Position numbers and translations under genes: made by a program. DNA of 47,132 nt from Rhodothermia bacterium (GTDB lineage: Bacteria > Bacteroidota > Rhodothermia > Rhodothermales > JAAAOL01): assembly GCA_030428385.1 (NCBI GenBank), contig JAUIDY010000037.1:1-47132 (forward strand), written 5' to 3'. Numbering within the stretch: the first letter of the stretch is position 1; each line of letters begins with the position of its first letter. Shown here in pieces: positions 29,347 to 38,161 of this stretch. Below the pieces are notes generated by a model. It was given only the letters and a program-made list of their open reading frames with translations, was not told the DNA's origin and searched no databases.

Positions 29347-30570
29347 TCACTCGTGCCGGATGGCATCCACAGGCGAAAGCCGGGATGCCCGCCATGCCGG
29401 ATAGGTGCCGAAGCCAAGACCGACGGCAACGGCCACCAACACAATCACGCCGAGGGACGCCCACGAAAACGCCACGTCGAACGGAGCCTCGGCAACCTGC
29501 TTGAGGATGGGCACCGCGATGGCGACCACGGCGAGACCCAGCAGCAGCCCCAGCAGGCTGCCCATGATAGAAATGACGATGGATTCGGTGAGGAACTGCC
29601 ACACGATGTCGCGCCGCCTTGCGCCCGTGGCTTTGCGGATGCCGATTTCGCGGGTCCGTTCGGTGACGGAGATAAGCAGCACGTTCATCACCCCGATGCC
29701 GCCAACCAGCACGGCGATGCCGGTGATGAGTCCCATGATCAGCTTAAACAGGCGCACGCCCCGCTGTACCTGCGCCACGCGGGCCTCGTTGGTGACCAGC
29801 GTAAACGCAGCGCTGCCACCGTCGGTGTGCGTATCCAGCCAGCTTTCGAGGTGGGTTTTGACAGCGGGCACACGCTCCACCTGATGCACCCGCACCAGCA
29901 ACTCGGGCGGCCCAGCCTTTGGGACCCGCGCCGTCCACGGCGCATACGGCCCCAGCACCAGTTGACCCGGTGCCGCAACCACCCCAATGACCTCCGCCGT
30001 CAGCGTGTCGATAGCGATGGCCTGACCGACAAGTGTTTCCACGGCGTTGTCTCCCGCAAGCCGCTGCGCCAACGCCTCGGCAAGCACCACCACCGGTTTC
30101 TCATGGTGCTCATCAGCCTCGTCGAAGAAGCGCCCGGCGGTCACCTCTACCCATGACATATTCAGGACCACAGGCGCAAGGGCCTCCAGGTAAGCGCCCG
30201 TGCGTTCGGCACCGTCCGGCAGGCGCACCGCCACGTTGGCGCGGCGCTTCAGCACCACGTCGGCGCTGTCGGAGAGGCTGGCCGCCATCGCTTCGGCGTC
30301 GTCCACCTGCAGTACGGCCACCGTGTCCCGCGCCACGCTCACCCCATCGATCCAATCTCTGGTTTTCGGCGTGACGATAATTGTTTCGAGGCTGGTGGTC
30401 GTTGAGATCTGATTGCGGCCGTACTGCTCCAAACCATCGCCGAGCGACAGAATCGCCACCAGCGCGCCCACGCCGATAATGAGGCCGAGGGTGGACAGGA
30501 AAATATGAAGCGGATTGGTGCGGAGGGTTTGAATCGCCAACAGAACGATGGCGGCAAGGCGTTTGGACAT
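29347..30570 (-). CDS. MacB-type ABC transporter permease (FtsX domain)
   Basis: 407 residues with the MacB layout: first membrane helix at about 20-42 (FLSTLGLIIGVGALVAIL), a periplasmic core domain at about 45-270, then three helices in the FtsX domain, the first beginning MGLITGIAVLVGGIGVMNVLLIS. The conserved TERTREIGIRKATGARRRDI cytoplasmic loop is present, as is YPAWRASRLSPVDAIRHE at the C-terminus. Such permeases are mechanotransmission proteins, moving lipoproteins, peptides or antibiotics with a MacB/LolD-type ATPase and often a membrane-fusion protein. Neither partner gene is adjacent, so it must use one encoded elsewhere. It precedes nrfH by 123 bases on the same strand. Confidence 0.9.
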   Translation of the reverse strand: MSKRLAAIVLLAIQTLRTNPLHIFLSTLGLIIGVGALVAILSLGDGLEQYGRNQISTTTSLETIIVTPKTRDWIDGVSVARDTVAVLQVDDAEAMAASLSDSADVVLKRRANVAVRLPDGAERTGAYLEALAPVVLNMSWVEVTAGRFFDEADEHHEKPVVVLAEALAQRLAGDNAVETLVGQAIAIDTLTAEVIGVVAAPGQLVLGPYAPWTARVPKAGPPELLVRVHQVERVPAVKTHLESWLDTHTDGGSAAFTLVTNEARVAQVQRGVRLFKLIMGLITGIAVLVGGIGVMNVLLISVTERTREIGIRKATGARRRDIVWQFLTESIVISIMGSLLGLLLGLAVVAIAVPILKQVAEAPFDVAFSWASLGVIVLVAVAVGLGFGTYPAWRASRLSPVDAIRHE

Positions 30571-30648
30571 GCGGCAAGCAACAATCGGTGAACAGACTTT
30601 TCGCCCTACGACATTCCACGGCTTTTGTTAGCAGAAGCCGTCCAGCAC

Positions 30649-31035
30649 CTAAAACATCGTGTTGTCGTGGGCCGACGTTTCGGGGACCACTTGCAGCACA
30701 TCCCAGTGCTCAACGATTTTACCGTTTTCGTCAAATCGGAAGATGTCGATGCCCGCATAGTCATGGTCGCCCGGCCATTCCTGATGGCAGTGCAACACTA
30801 CGAAGTCGCCCTCCGCAATCACCCGCTTGAAGTGCACGCGTTTGCCCGGATATCCCCGGGCCATGCGTTCGAAGTATGCGACAAACGCCGCTTTTCCATC
30901 GCCGACGTGGGGGTTATGCTGGATGTATGCATCGCCGACGTATTGCGCGATGGCCTCGCGGGGTTTGCAGTCGTTAAACATCAGCGCATAGAAACGCTGG
31001 GCGTTTTCCTTGTTTTGCTCCAACCGGTTTGGCAT
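30649..31035 (-). CDS. SnoaL-like / NTF2-fold protein
   Basis: 128 residues from the ATG at 31035 (a TTG four codons upstream is less likely). Family marks: [49 protein letters not shown], and [20 protein letters not shown]. This is the SnoaL-like polyketide-cyclase group of NTF2-fold proteins found widely as stand-alone small enzymes of uncertain substrate. It lies 17 bases after the intradiol-dioxygenase-like gene, so the two are probably co-transcribed. Confidence 0.88.
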   Translation of the reverse strand: MPNRLEQNKENAQRFYALMFNDCKPREAIAQYVGDAYIQHNPHVGDGKAAFVAYFERMARGYPGKRVHFKRVIAEGDFVVLHCHQEWPGDHDYAGIDIFRFDENGKIVEHWDVLQVVPETSAHDNTMF

Positions 31036-31052
31036 GGCTTTGACCAAGGGTT

Positions 31053-31640
31053 TTACGGCTTGAGAATGATGTCGCGCTGCCCGTGCCAGACGCCCTCGGC
31101 ATCCTGCTGCACGGTGATCAAGCCATCGCTTTCCCGGTCTTCTTCCGTGAGCAACGGGTCGCCGACAAAATGAATGGTATCAATCCAGTATTCGTCTTTG
31201 CCTGGCTCTTTGACCGTCATATGGATGTGGGCCGGTTCGGTGCGGGTCGGGTAACTCCCCGGACGAATGGTGGTGAATTGGTACTGCCCGTCGGCGTTGG
31301 TCTTGAGCCAGGCCCGCAGGTAGCCATGGCGTTGTGCATTGCCCGTTTCGTCGCCCCGCTTCGGGTAAAGCCCGTCGGCGTTGGTGTGATAGAGGTACAA
31401 GACGATATCGGGCGCGGGGGTTTCACCATCGGCCTGATAGACGACCCCGGTGATGACAAGCGCCTCGCCGGGTTCGTTGGGACCAGCGATGGTGGTCTGC
31501 CAGTCCAGTTCATCGGGCGCTTCCGCCGTGCCGCACCATTCGCAGGCGGGCAGGGCCTGCGCCCCGGCCTGATTGTACTCCGCCGACCAACAGCCCACCA
31601 GCAGCAGCGCCAGCCCTCCGATATAAACAGATCGAATCAT
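31053..31640 (-). CDS. Intradiol ring-cleavage dioxygenase-like lipoprotein
   Basis: 195 residues from the ATG at 31640; the open frame extends further upstream but in non-coding-like sequence. A lipoprotein signal with lipobox LVGC (Cys17) is present. The domain resembles protocatechuate/catechol dioxygenase: [31 protein letters not shown] (in part), [25 protein letters not shown] and PAHIHM. The last two hold the family's Tyr and the His-x-His iron ligands. Membrane-anchored members of this family are common in Bacteroidota, but their substrates are largely unknown. Nothing else for aromatic breakdown is nearby. Confidence 0.88.
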   Translation of the reverse strand: MIRSVYIGGLALLLVGCWSAEYNQAGAQALPACEWCGTAEAPDELDWQTTIAGPNEPGEALVITGVVYQADGETPAPDIVLYLYHTNADGLYPKRGDETGNAQRHGYLRAWLKTNADGQYQFTTIRPGSYPTRTEPAHIHMTVKEPGKDEYWIDTIHFVGDPLLTEEDRESDGLITVQQDAEGVWHGQRDIILKP

Positions 31641-31701
31641 AAAGCCCTCGTTCCTTGCGTTCCCATGAATTAAAAGCCTTACGAAGCGAAGCGGGCAGGG
31701 T

Positions 31702-32796
31702 TCAAGGTTTGGAAGCCAACACCTCTTCGTAGACGGACGCCACGCCCTCCACCATGCGAGGAAGGGTGAACCGGTTCTCCACCCGCTCCTGCCCGGCTGC
31801 TCCCATGTGCGCCCGCAACGCCTCATCATTCAGCAAGCTCCGTAGGGCCTGGGCCAACGCGGCAGGGTTGTTCGGCGGCACGACGCAGCCCGTTACTCCA
31901 TCCTGGTTTACCCATGACGTGCCCGTGCCTAACTCAGTGCTGACCACCGGAAGGCCGCTGGCCATGGCTTCGAGCAGGACGGTGCCGAAGGCTTCGGCAC
32001 GGGCGTTGGCAGGCAAGACAAATACCTCGGCGGCGGCATAGAGGGCAGGCAGCTTCTCCGTCGCCACATCGCCGAGGAACGCCACGCGGTTGTTGAGCCC
32101 AAGTGCATGAGCGAGTTGCTTCCACGATCCGCGCATCGGCCCGTCGCCCACGATGCGCAGGTGTACGTCCGGAAGCTGAACCAGGGCGTGCAACAGCGTG
32201 TCCAGGCCCTTGTAATACCGCAACCGCCCGACGAACAGCAGCGTGGGGCGTTCAGAATTCCGCTTCACCGCCTGCCGAAAAGGGGGAGGATCGATGCCGA
32301 GCGGCACCACAGTGCAGCGACTGCGCACCGGACGTAGCCACGCCGATGAATCGCTGTAAACAGGACTGGTTGTTATGATGGCATCAGCACGGCGGAGGAC
32401 GAGGCGCAAGAGTGGCGCATACAGGCGGAGCCAGCGGCGCTGCCGCACGATGTCGCTGTGGTAGGTCAGCACCGTCGCCCGCGCACGCCCGAGGAACAGG
32501 TTGGCGACGGCCCCAAGCGGATACGGCAGGTGGAGGTGGGCAATGTCGGGGCGCATCTTGGCCAGGAGCAGCGGCTGCTGGACGCTGAGCGGCATCGACG
32601 CCACCGTCGCCCAACGCCCCGCCTTGATGACGCGCACGCCCTGATACGTTTCCGTGACGGTTTCAGCGCCCGTGTTGCACACCAGCACCGTCACGTCGTG
32701 CCCGGCGGCGGCCTGCGCCTCGGCCAGCCACCGGATGTGGTTTTCAATGCCCCCCAGCACAGGGAAGTAGTCTTTGTAGACGTGTAGAATACGCAT
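31702..32796 (-). CDS. Glycosyltransferase family 4
   Basis: 364 residues, GT-B fold. N-terminal acceptor domain begins ILHVYKDYFPVLGGIENHI, typical of GT4 enzymes. The donor site shows LLFVGRLRYYKGLDTLL and the E-x7-E motif in AEAFGTVLLEAMASGLPVV. It is retaining and cytoplasmic, transferring a sugar from a nucleotide donor to a growing glycan; the specificity is not readable. It follows the other GT4 gene at 32800 by three bases, so both form one operon, divergent from the phosphodiesterase gene at 33988. Confidence 0.93.
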   Translation of the reverse strand: MRILHVYKDYFPVLGGIENHIRWLAEAQAAAGHDVTVLVCNTGAETVTETYQGVRVIKAGRWATVASMPLSVQQPLLLAKMRPDIAHLHLPYPLGAVANLFLGRARATVLTYHSDIVRQRRWLRLYAPLLRLVLRRADAIITTSPVYSDSSAWLRPVRSRCTVVPLGIDPPPFRQAVKRNSERPTLLFVGRLRYYKGLDTLLHALVQLPDVHLRIVGDGPMRGSWKQLAHALGLNNRVAFLGDVATEKLPALYAAAEVFVLPANARAEAFGTVLLEAMASGLPVVSTELGTGTSWVNQDGVTGCVVPPNNPAALAQALRSLLNDEALRAHMGAAGQERVENRFTLPRMVEGVASVYEEVLASKP

Positions 32797-32799
32797 CGG

Positions 32800-33870
32800 T
32801 CAGCCCACGGATCGGTACACAGCAGCGGTGCGGCGGGCCGTTTCTTCCCACGAGAACCGGGTGGCCTGTGCGAGACTGGCTTGCTGCATCTGGCGGCGCA
32901 GGGCGTTGTCTGCTAAAACCTCGCCGATCGCTGCCGCCATCGCGTCCACATCATACGGATCGACGTATCGCGCTGCCGTGCCGCCCACTTCCGGCAGGCT
33001 GGCAGCGTGACTGCACACGACGGGCGCCCCACATGCCATCGCCTCGATGACCGGAAAGCCAAAACCTTCGTAGATCGATGGAAAGACGAACAGGTCGGTC
33101 CCCGTGTACAGGGCAGGCAAATCGGCTTCGGTGACAGGACCTAGGAAACGCACAAGGTCGCTGAGTTCCTGTTTTTCCACCGCCTGCCTCGCCTCGGGAT
33201 ACCGCTCATCCCATACCCCGGCGATCACGAGCACCTGCTCGGCGGCAACCATCGCCCACGCGTCGAGGAGGCGCACGAGGTTTTTATGTGGCTTGTTGCT
33301 GCCTACATACAGCACATACCTCGGTGGCAGGTTGAGCCGCCACCGCACCGCAGCAACCTCTTCCTCATCGGCAGGCCGAAAATGGGGCTCCGGCGCGAGC
33401 GGAACAACGGTGATTCTTTCTGAGGCAAGGCCCAGGTACTGGCACAGATCATCGCGGGTATGGGCTGAATCGGCAATGAAATGTTCTGCCGTATGCATCG
33501 CCCGGCGCAACAGAAAAGGAAACAGCCGCCGGACGCGGGGCGCAACCTGCGCGGGCAGCACCATCGGGATGATGTCGTGGATCGTAACCACGGTCGGCAC
33601 ACCGGGAAAATACGGCATCGCATAGTAGGGGCTGTGATACACCGTCGCCCTGTGCTTTTTGAGCACGCGCCGCACCTCCCACTGCTGCTGCAACCCGAAC
33701 ACGCTACTTTTGATGACGGGACCAGCGGGCGTACCGGCAGCGCCACACAACACCGTCAATTCCTCGCCTTCCTCCAACACCGTGGGCAACACCCGGAGCA
33801 GGTTGTGCACATACCGCCCGATGCCGGGGAAGGCCGGGGTGGCGGTGCGGGCATCGAGGGCAACGTGCAT
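32800..33870 (-). CDS. Glycosyltransferase family 4
   Basis: 356 residues from the ATG at 33870; a TTG at 33882 would add four. The N-terminus HVALDARTATPAFPGIGRYV is typical of mannosyl/rhamnosyl-type GT4 enzymes. Donor domain: YVLYVGSNKPHKNLVRLLDAW, then FVFPSIYEGFGFPVIEAMACG with the E-x7-E motif. This subfamily often adds mannose or related sugars in exopolysaccharide or O-antigen synthesis, but the sugar cannot be stated. First gene of the two-GT operon; 117 bases separate it from the divergent gene at 33988, a likely shared promoter region. Confidence 0.93.
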   Translation of the reverse strand: MHVALDARTATPAFPGIGRYVHNLLRVLPTVLEEGEELTVLCGAAGTPAGPVIKSSVFGLQQQWEVRRVLKKHRATVYHSPYYAMPYFPGVPTVVTIHDIIPMVLPAQVAPRVRRLFPFLLRRAMHTAEHFIADSAHTRDDLCQYLGLASERITVVPLAPEPHFRPADEEEVAAVRWRLNLPPRYVLYVGSNKPHKNLVRLLDAWAMVAAEQVLVIAGVWDERYPEARQAVEKQELSDLVRFLGPVTEADLPALYTGTDLFVFPSIYEGFGFPVIEAMACGAPVVCSHAASLPEVGGTAARYVDPYDVDAMAAAIGEVLADNALRRQMQQASLAQATRFSWEETARRTAAVYRSVG

Positions 33871-33987
33871 GGGGATGGACAAGTTGTTGAGGGCGAAGCC
33901 CCAAAATAACCGATTTGCCCCATTGTACCCGACGTTAGCTGGTCGTTTTTTGAGAGGACGAACTTCTGCTCACCCAATCCGGCCCCC

Positions 33988-35421
33988 ATGCTTCGACGTT
34001 TCTGGCGCGCACGCAGCCGCAAGGTGCTGGTGGTGGGGCTAGACTGCGCCGAGCCCAGCCTCGTCTTCGACCGCTGGCGCAACGACCTGCCCACCCTGCG
34101 CCGGCTGATGGACGGGGGCGCGTACGGACCGCTGACGAGCAGCACGCCCTGCATTACCGTGCCGGCGTGGAGTGCCATGACAAGCAGCAAAGATCCGGGC
34201 GTGCTGGGCATCTACGGCTTCCGCAACCGTGCCGACCGGGGCTATCATTCGTGGCGCATCGCCAGCAGCAGCGCTGTCCGCGAGCCACGCGTGTGGGAGT
34301 TGCTGGGCGCGGCGGGCAAGCAGGTGGTCGTTGTCGGTGTGCCGCAAACGTACCCCGTGCAGCCCGTCAACGGATGGCTGGTGAGTGGCCTGCTGACACC
34401 CAGCGTCCAGCGGCCTTACACCCATCCACCCGACCTGCGCCACGACATCGACCGTTGGCTGGGGGGGGCAACGTATGACGTGGACGTGCCCCATTTCCGC
34501 ACCGGCGACAAGGAGGCCCTGCTCACGCGCATCTACGCGATGACGGAGAAACGCTTTACGGTGCTGCGCCACCTGCTACGCGAGAAGCCGTGGGACTTTG
34601 CCATGTTTGTGGAGATGGGCGTCGACCGCATGCACCACGCCTTCTGGAAATACATGGACCCGGCGCATGTACGCCATGTGCCCGGCAACCCGTACCAGGA
34701 TGCCATCAAAACATATTACCAGTACATCGACACCCAACTGGGCATCCTGCTCGAATCCGCTGATGACGACACGGTGGTGCTGGTCGTCTCGGACCACGGC
34801 GCGAAGAAGCTGGATGGCGGCTTCTGCATCAACGAATGGCTGCGCGAGGCGGGGTATTTGGTGCTCAAAGACAACGTGCCCGTGGGCGAAACGCCCGTCT
34901 CGCTCGAAAAAGCCGAGGTCGACTGGGAAAAGACGGTGGCCTGGAGCACGGGCGGCTATTATGCCCGGCTGTTCCTCAATGTGAAGGGCCGCGAGCCGCA
35001 GGGCCGCATCGCTGCATCCGATTACGAGCGCGTCCGCACCGAACTCGCCGATGCCCTCACCGCCGCGCCCGGCCCCAGCGAACAGCCCCTGAGTACCACC
35101 TGCTTCCGGCCCGAAGCCCTCTACCGCACCGTGCGCGGCATCGCGCCCGACCTGTTGGCCTACCTCGGCGACCTGCGCTGGCGCGCCATCGGCACGCTGG
35201 GGCATGGCGGGACCTTCACGCCCCAGAACGACACCGGCCCCGACGATGCCAACCACGCGCAGGATGGCCTGCTGATCTACCACGACCCCAAACGCAACCT
35301 GTGCGGCCAGCGCCTCGATGGCCTCGAACTGATGGACGTGGCTCCGACCATCCTCCGCCTCATGAAGCAACCCATCCCACCCGACATGCAAGGGCATGTG
35401 CTTCCGGTGGCTGGCTCCTAG
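33988..35421 (+). CDS. Alkaline-phosphatase-superfamily phosphodiesterase-like enzyme 1
   Basis: 477 residues, no signal peptide. It shows the nucleotide-pyrophosphatase/phosphodiesterase type of the alkaline phosphatase superfamily: VLVVGLDCAEPS (first metal-binding Asp), PCITVPAWSAMTSSKDPGVLG with a probable Thr nucleophile, MFVEMGVDRMHHAFW, VVLVVSDHGAKKLDGGF (metal-binding Asp-His) and HGGTFTP. Homologues of this type are often in polysaccharide or glycolipid clusters without a proved reaction. Here it and a second copy at 36394 bracket a sulfotransferase. It probably hydrolyses or transfers a phosphodiester or sulfate ester in the cytoplasm. Confidence 0.85.
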   Translation: MLRRFWRARSRKVLVVGLDCAEPSLVFDRWRNDLPTLRRLMDGGAYGPLTSSTPCITVPAWSAMTSSKDPGVLGIYGFRNRADRGYHSWRIASSSAVREPRVWELLGAAGKQVVVVGVPQTYPVQPVNGWLVSGLLTPSVQRPYTHPPDLRHDIDRWLGGATYDVDVPHFRTGDKEALLTRIYAMTEKRFTVLRHLLREKPWDFAMFVEMGVDRMHHAFWKYMDPAHVRHVPGNPYQDAIKTYYQYIDTQLGILLESADDDTVVLVVSDHGAKKLDGGFCINEWLREAGYLVLKDNVPVGETPVSLEKAEVDWEKTVAWSTGGYYARLFLNVKGREPQGRIAASDYERVRTELADALTAAPGPSEQPLSTTCFRPEALYRTVRGIAPDLLAYLGDLRWRAIGTLGHGGTFTPQNDTGPDDANHAQDGLLIYHDPKRNLCGQRLDGLELMDVAPTILRLMKQPIPPDMQGHVLPVAGS

Positions 35422-35451
35422 AAGCACGGGGACGTTATAAAGAAGGATACC

Positions 35452-35481
35452 TTGTGGTTAAGGGTGTCCGGCAGCTATACT
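35452..35481 (+). promoter_or_regulatory. Possible sigma-70-like promoter for the sulfotransferase gene
   Basis: TTGTGG at 35452-35457, an 18-base spacer and TATACT at 35476-35481, about 85 bases before the sulfotransferase start. It lies in the 145-base gap after the first phosphodiesterase gene. Sequence match only. Confidence 0.35.
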
Positions 35482-35566
35482 GCGACCGGGCCCTTCGTTG
35501 TGACGACGCCCACCGCTTAACCCGACAACGCCCTGTCCTGCCCCTCCATGCCGTCACCGCCCATCG

Positions 35567-36397
35567 ATGACGACGGTTGTTTACATCGCCAGCCTGCCCC
35601 GTTCCGGCTCCACGCTGTTATCCCTGTTGCTAGGCGCACATCCAAAGATGGTGGCCATTGGCGAGGTATCCCAGTTCTTCCGCACTGATCCCATTGGGCA
35701 AGAGCGCCTGGAAACCATTCCGTGCTCCTGCGGCGCGCATAGGCGAGACTGTGTGTTCTGGGGAAGGGTACACCACGAACTGAAGGAAATACATTCGAAC
35801 GTGGAAGCGCGGTACCGCGTCGTGCGGGCCGTGTTTGAGGACCTGTATGGCCCTGACACCCTCCTCGTTGATTCCTCCAAGTCGCCGCGCTTTCTGACGC
35901 CCTGGCGGCACCGGGATGACGTGCAGGTTAAGGTGGTCTTCCTCATCCGTGATGTGCGGGCTTACACCACCTCTCACCATCTACACGCCCGGCGACGCGG
36001 CCATACCGACAGACGACGTTTCGCGAGCTACCACTTCTTGCGCTGGTACCGGCTCAACCGCCGCCGCGACCGCCTGTTCGAGGAGCCTGACCTGAACTGC
36101 TTCCGGGTGGGCTACGAAGAGTTGTGCCTCTATCCAGAGCGGGTCCTTCCCGCCTTGGGTGCCTTTCTGGGAGTTGATTTTGACTCCCCTCCTTCCCGCC
36201 TTGGCACCCTCGAAAGCCATGTATTGCGCGGCAACCGAATGGCGCTCCAACCAGAAAAGAACGGGCGGCTCCAGTACGATCATCGGTGGATGTTTCACCG
36301 CGGCTGGTGGCTACCTTCCCTGCTTTTCCCTCATATCATGGCCTACAGCACCCAGTCCGTCTACAGCCCCCTCACCACAACCCTCTGGCAGCAATGA
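35567..36397 (+). CDS. Sulfotransferase family protein
   Basis: 276 residues. The PAPS-binding 5'-phosphosulfate loop LPRSGSTLL is at 10-18, followed by LVDSSKSPRFL and the 3'-phosphate motif FLIRDVRAYTTSHH. The cysteines in CSCGAHRRDCVFW are typical of a bacterial subgroup. It transfers sulfate from PAPS to a hydroxyl or amine; given the location the acceptor is probably a glycan or glycolipid. Its stop overlaps the next gene's start (ATGA at 36394-36397), so it is translationally coupled to phosphodiesterase 2. Genes for PAPS synthesis are not in the window. Confidence 0.88.
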   Translation: MTTVVYIASLPRSGSTLLSLLLGAHPKMVAIGEVSQFFRTDPIGQERLETIPCSCGAHRRDCVFWGRVHHELKEIHSNVEARYRVVRAVFEDLYGPDTLLVDSSKSPRFLTPWRHRDDVQVKVVFLIRDVRAYTTSHHLHARRRGHTDRRRFASYHFLRWYRLNRRRDRLFEEPDLNCFRVGYEELCLYPERVLPALGAFLGVDFDSPPSRLGTLESHVLRGNRMALQPEKNGRLQYDHRWMFHRGWWLPSLLFPHIMAYSTQSVYSPLTTTLWQQ

Positions 36398-37968
36398 AAA
36401 CCGTGGTGCTGGGCCTCGATGGCGCGTGTTGGCCGCTGCTGGAACCATGGCTTGCCGAGGGCACGTTGCCCCACCTCGCCGCGCTGCGCGACATGGCGGC
36501 CTGGGGGGGCCTGCGCAGCCAGCTCCCGCCCGTCACATCACCCAACTGGCGGTGTTATGCCACCGGCCGCAACCCCGGCCGCCTCGGTGTCTTCTGGTGG
36601 GAAATCGTAGACCGGGCGCAACGCACCATTCGGCATCCGCTGGCGTCCGACTTCCACACGCGGCCTTTTTGGGAAGAGTTGGCCGCCGAGGGCAAACAGG
36701 TCGGCGTCCTCAACTTCCCGACCGGCTACCCGCCCCCCGTGTTCTTCGGCGGATGGTTTACGGCGGGAGGACCGGGTGCGAAAGAAACGGGCTTTGCGTA
36801 CCCAACCGCTTGGGCCGACACGCTGGGCACAACGTATGGCTACCGCGTCCATCCGCCGTCGCTCCTCCGCAGCGCTGCCGACGCCACCGCCCACCTGGAC
36901 GAACTCCTGCACCTGTTGCAAACACGCTTCGACGTGGCGTTCGACCTGCTGGACGAAGGCGTCGATTTTTTGCACGTCACGCTGTTTTATATCAATGTGC
37001 TGCACCATTTCTGCTATCAGGACGCCCCCACCCGCACGGCGTGGCAGCTTATTGACGAGAACCTGGGGCGGCTCCACACCTGGACGCAGGCCCACGATGC
37101 CAACCTGCTGCTGATGTCGGATCATGGCTGTGGTCCGGTCGATACGGTTTTTTACATCAACACCTGGCTGGCGGAGCAAGGCTACCTGACGCTGCGCCGC
37201 CACGCATCGACACGGCTGCATCGGTGGGGCCTCCACCGCCAACGGATGATCCGGTGGGCACGGCGAATCGGGATGACAGCGGCGCTGCGCCGGATGGTGC
37301 CTCTGCGCCTTATGCAGGCGTTGCCTGACGACAGCGGGACGTTCGAGAAAGCCGCCAAAGGCCAGCGCATCGACTGGGAGCGTAGTGTGGCGGTGGCCAG
37401 TGGGCAAGGGCTAATATATCTGCTGATTCCGCCTGACGACCCGGGCTACGAACCCGTGCGCGAGGAGATCGCTGAAGCCCTGCGTGCGCTGCGCCACCCC
37501 GAAACGAACAGACCGCTCGTACACGCCATCCATCGTCGCGAGGACGTGTATGCAGGCCCCTTTCTGGAAAAGGCCCCGGACCTGGTGTTCGAGCAAGCAC
37601 CGGGGGTGCATACGCGGGGCGGCATCGGGTCTCCTGTCCCATTCGACCAGCCCCAACAGTGGGCCGCCGAAAACGTGCCCGACGGGTTGTTCCTTGCCAC
37701 GGGTCCGTCCTTCGCTCCGGTGGGTGCCCACCCTGACACCCGCATCATCGACCTTGCGCCGACGCTGTTGCATGTGATGGGCCACGCCGTTCCGGAAGAC
37801 ATGGACGGGCAGGTGCAGCACGCCCTGTTGGCTCCCACCAGCGAAGCCGCCCGGCGCCCCGTGGCGTTTCGGCCCGTTCTTCCCTCGGCCCCTCCCAGCT
37901 TCGCTCCTGATGAAGAAGCGGCCCTGACGGCCCGCCTGCGGGATCTGGGATATCTCGATGGGCCATAG
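36394..37968 (+). CDS. Alkaline-phosphatase-superfamily phosphodiesterase-like enzyme 2
   Basis: 524 residues from the ATG at 36394 (ATGA overlap with the sulfotransferase). Superfamily blocks: VVLGLDGACWPLL, PPVTSPNWRCYATGRNPG with the probable Thr nucleophile, FLHVTLFYINVLHHF, NLLLMSDHGCGPVDTVFY with metal-binding Asp-His, and GLFLATGPSFAP. The order matches enzyme 1 but the two are clearly diverged, so they are probably not a recent duplication. No signal peptide or membrane helix is seen, so it should act in the cytoplasm. Coupling to the sulfotransferase suggests both work on the same intermediate. Confidence 0.85.
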   Translation: MKTVVLGLDGACWPLLEPWLAEGTLPHLAALRDMAAWGGLRSQLPPVTSPNWRCYATGRNPGRLGVFWWEIVDRAQRTIRHPLASDFHTRPFWEELAAEGKQVGVLNFPTGYPPPVFFGGWFTAGGPGAKETGFAYPTAWADTLGTTYGYRVHPPSLLRSAADATAHLDELLHLLQTRFDVAFDLLDEGVDFLHVTLFYINVLHHFCYQDAPTRTAWQLIDENLGRLHTWTQAHDANLLLMSDHGCGPVDTVFYINTWLAEQGYLTLRRHASTRLHRWGLHRQRMIRWARRIGMTAALRRMVPLRLMQALPDDSGTFEKAAKGQRIDWERSVAVASGQGLIYLLIPPDDPGYEPVREEIAEALRALRHPETNRPLVHAIHRREDVYAGPFLEKAPDLVFEQAPGVHTRGGIGSPVPFDQPQQWAAENVPDGLFLATGPSFAPVGAHPDTRIIDLAPTLLHVMGHAVPEDMDGQVQHALLAPTSEAARRPVAFRPVLPSAPPSFAPDEEAALTARLRDLGYLDGP

Positions 37969-38001
37969 CGGGCGCTGCGTTCAGCACCGCCACTGAACAT
38001 C

Positions 38002-38032
38002 GTTGTTGAAGTAGTGCGTCTCCTGTACCTTG
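38002..38032 (+). promoter_or_regulatory. Possible Bacteroidota-type promoter for the GT4 operon
   Basis: GTTG at 38002-38005 and TACCTTG at 38026-38032, separated by 20 bases, fit the TTTG/TAnnTTTG promoter pattern of Bacteroidota. The -7 region belongs to a 12-base string also found at 14425-14436. A start near 38039 would give a leader of about 120 bases, which contains the short inverted repeat GATCGG/CCGATC. Nothing else is visible in the 193-base gap. Confidence 0.35.
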
Positions 38033-38161
38033 TTCTTGCCGATCGGTGGGTGCTGGGCCCGCCGATCACACACGGGCGTGCCGCCGTCTTTTTGCGCCGA
38101 TGAACAAGAAATCCGGCAGCATAAAAAATGCACTGCCAGCTGACTGCCAACAGGAATACGT

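Noticed and set aside
28705-30156. Plus-strand open frame of 483 codons opposite nrfH and the permease
   Set aside because: It spans two real minus-strand genes and their gap, and the translation is His/Arg/Gly-rich without domains.
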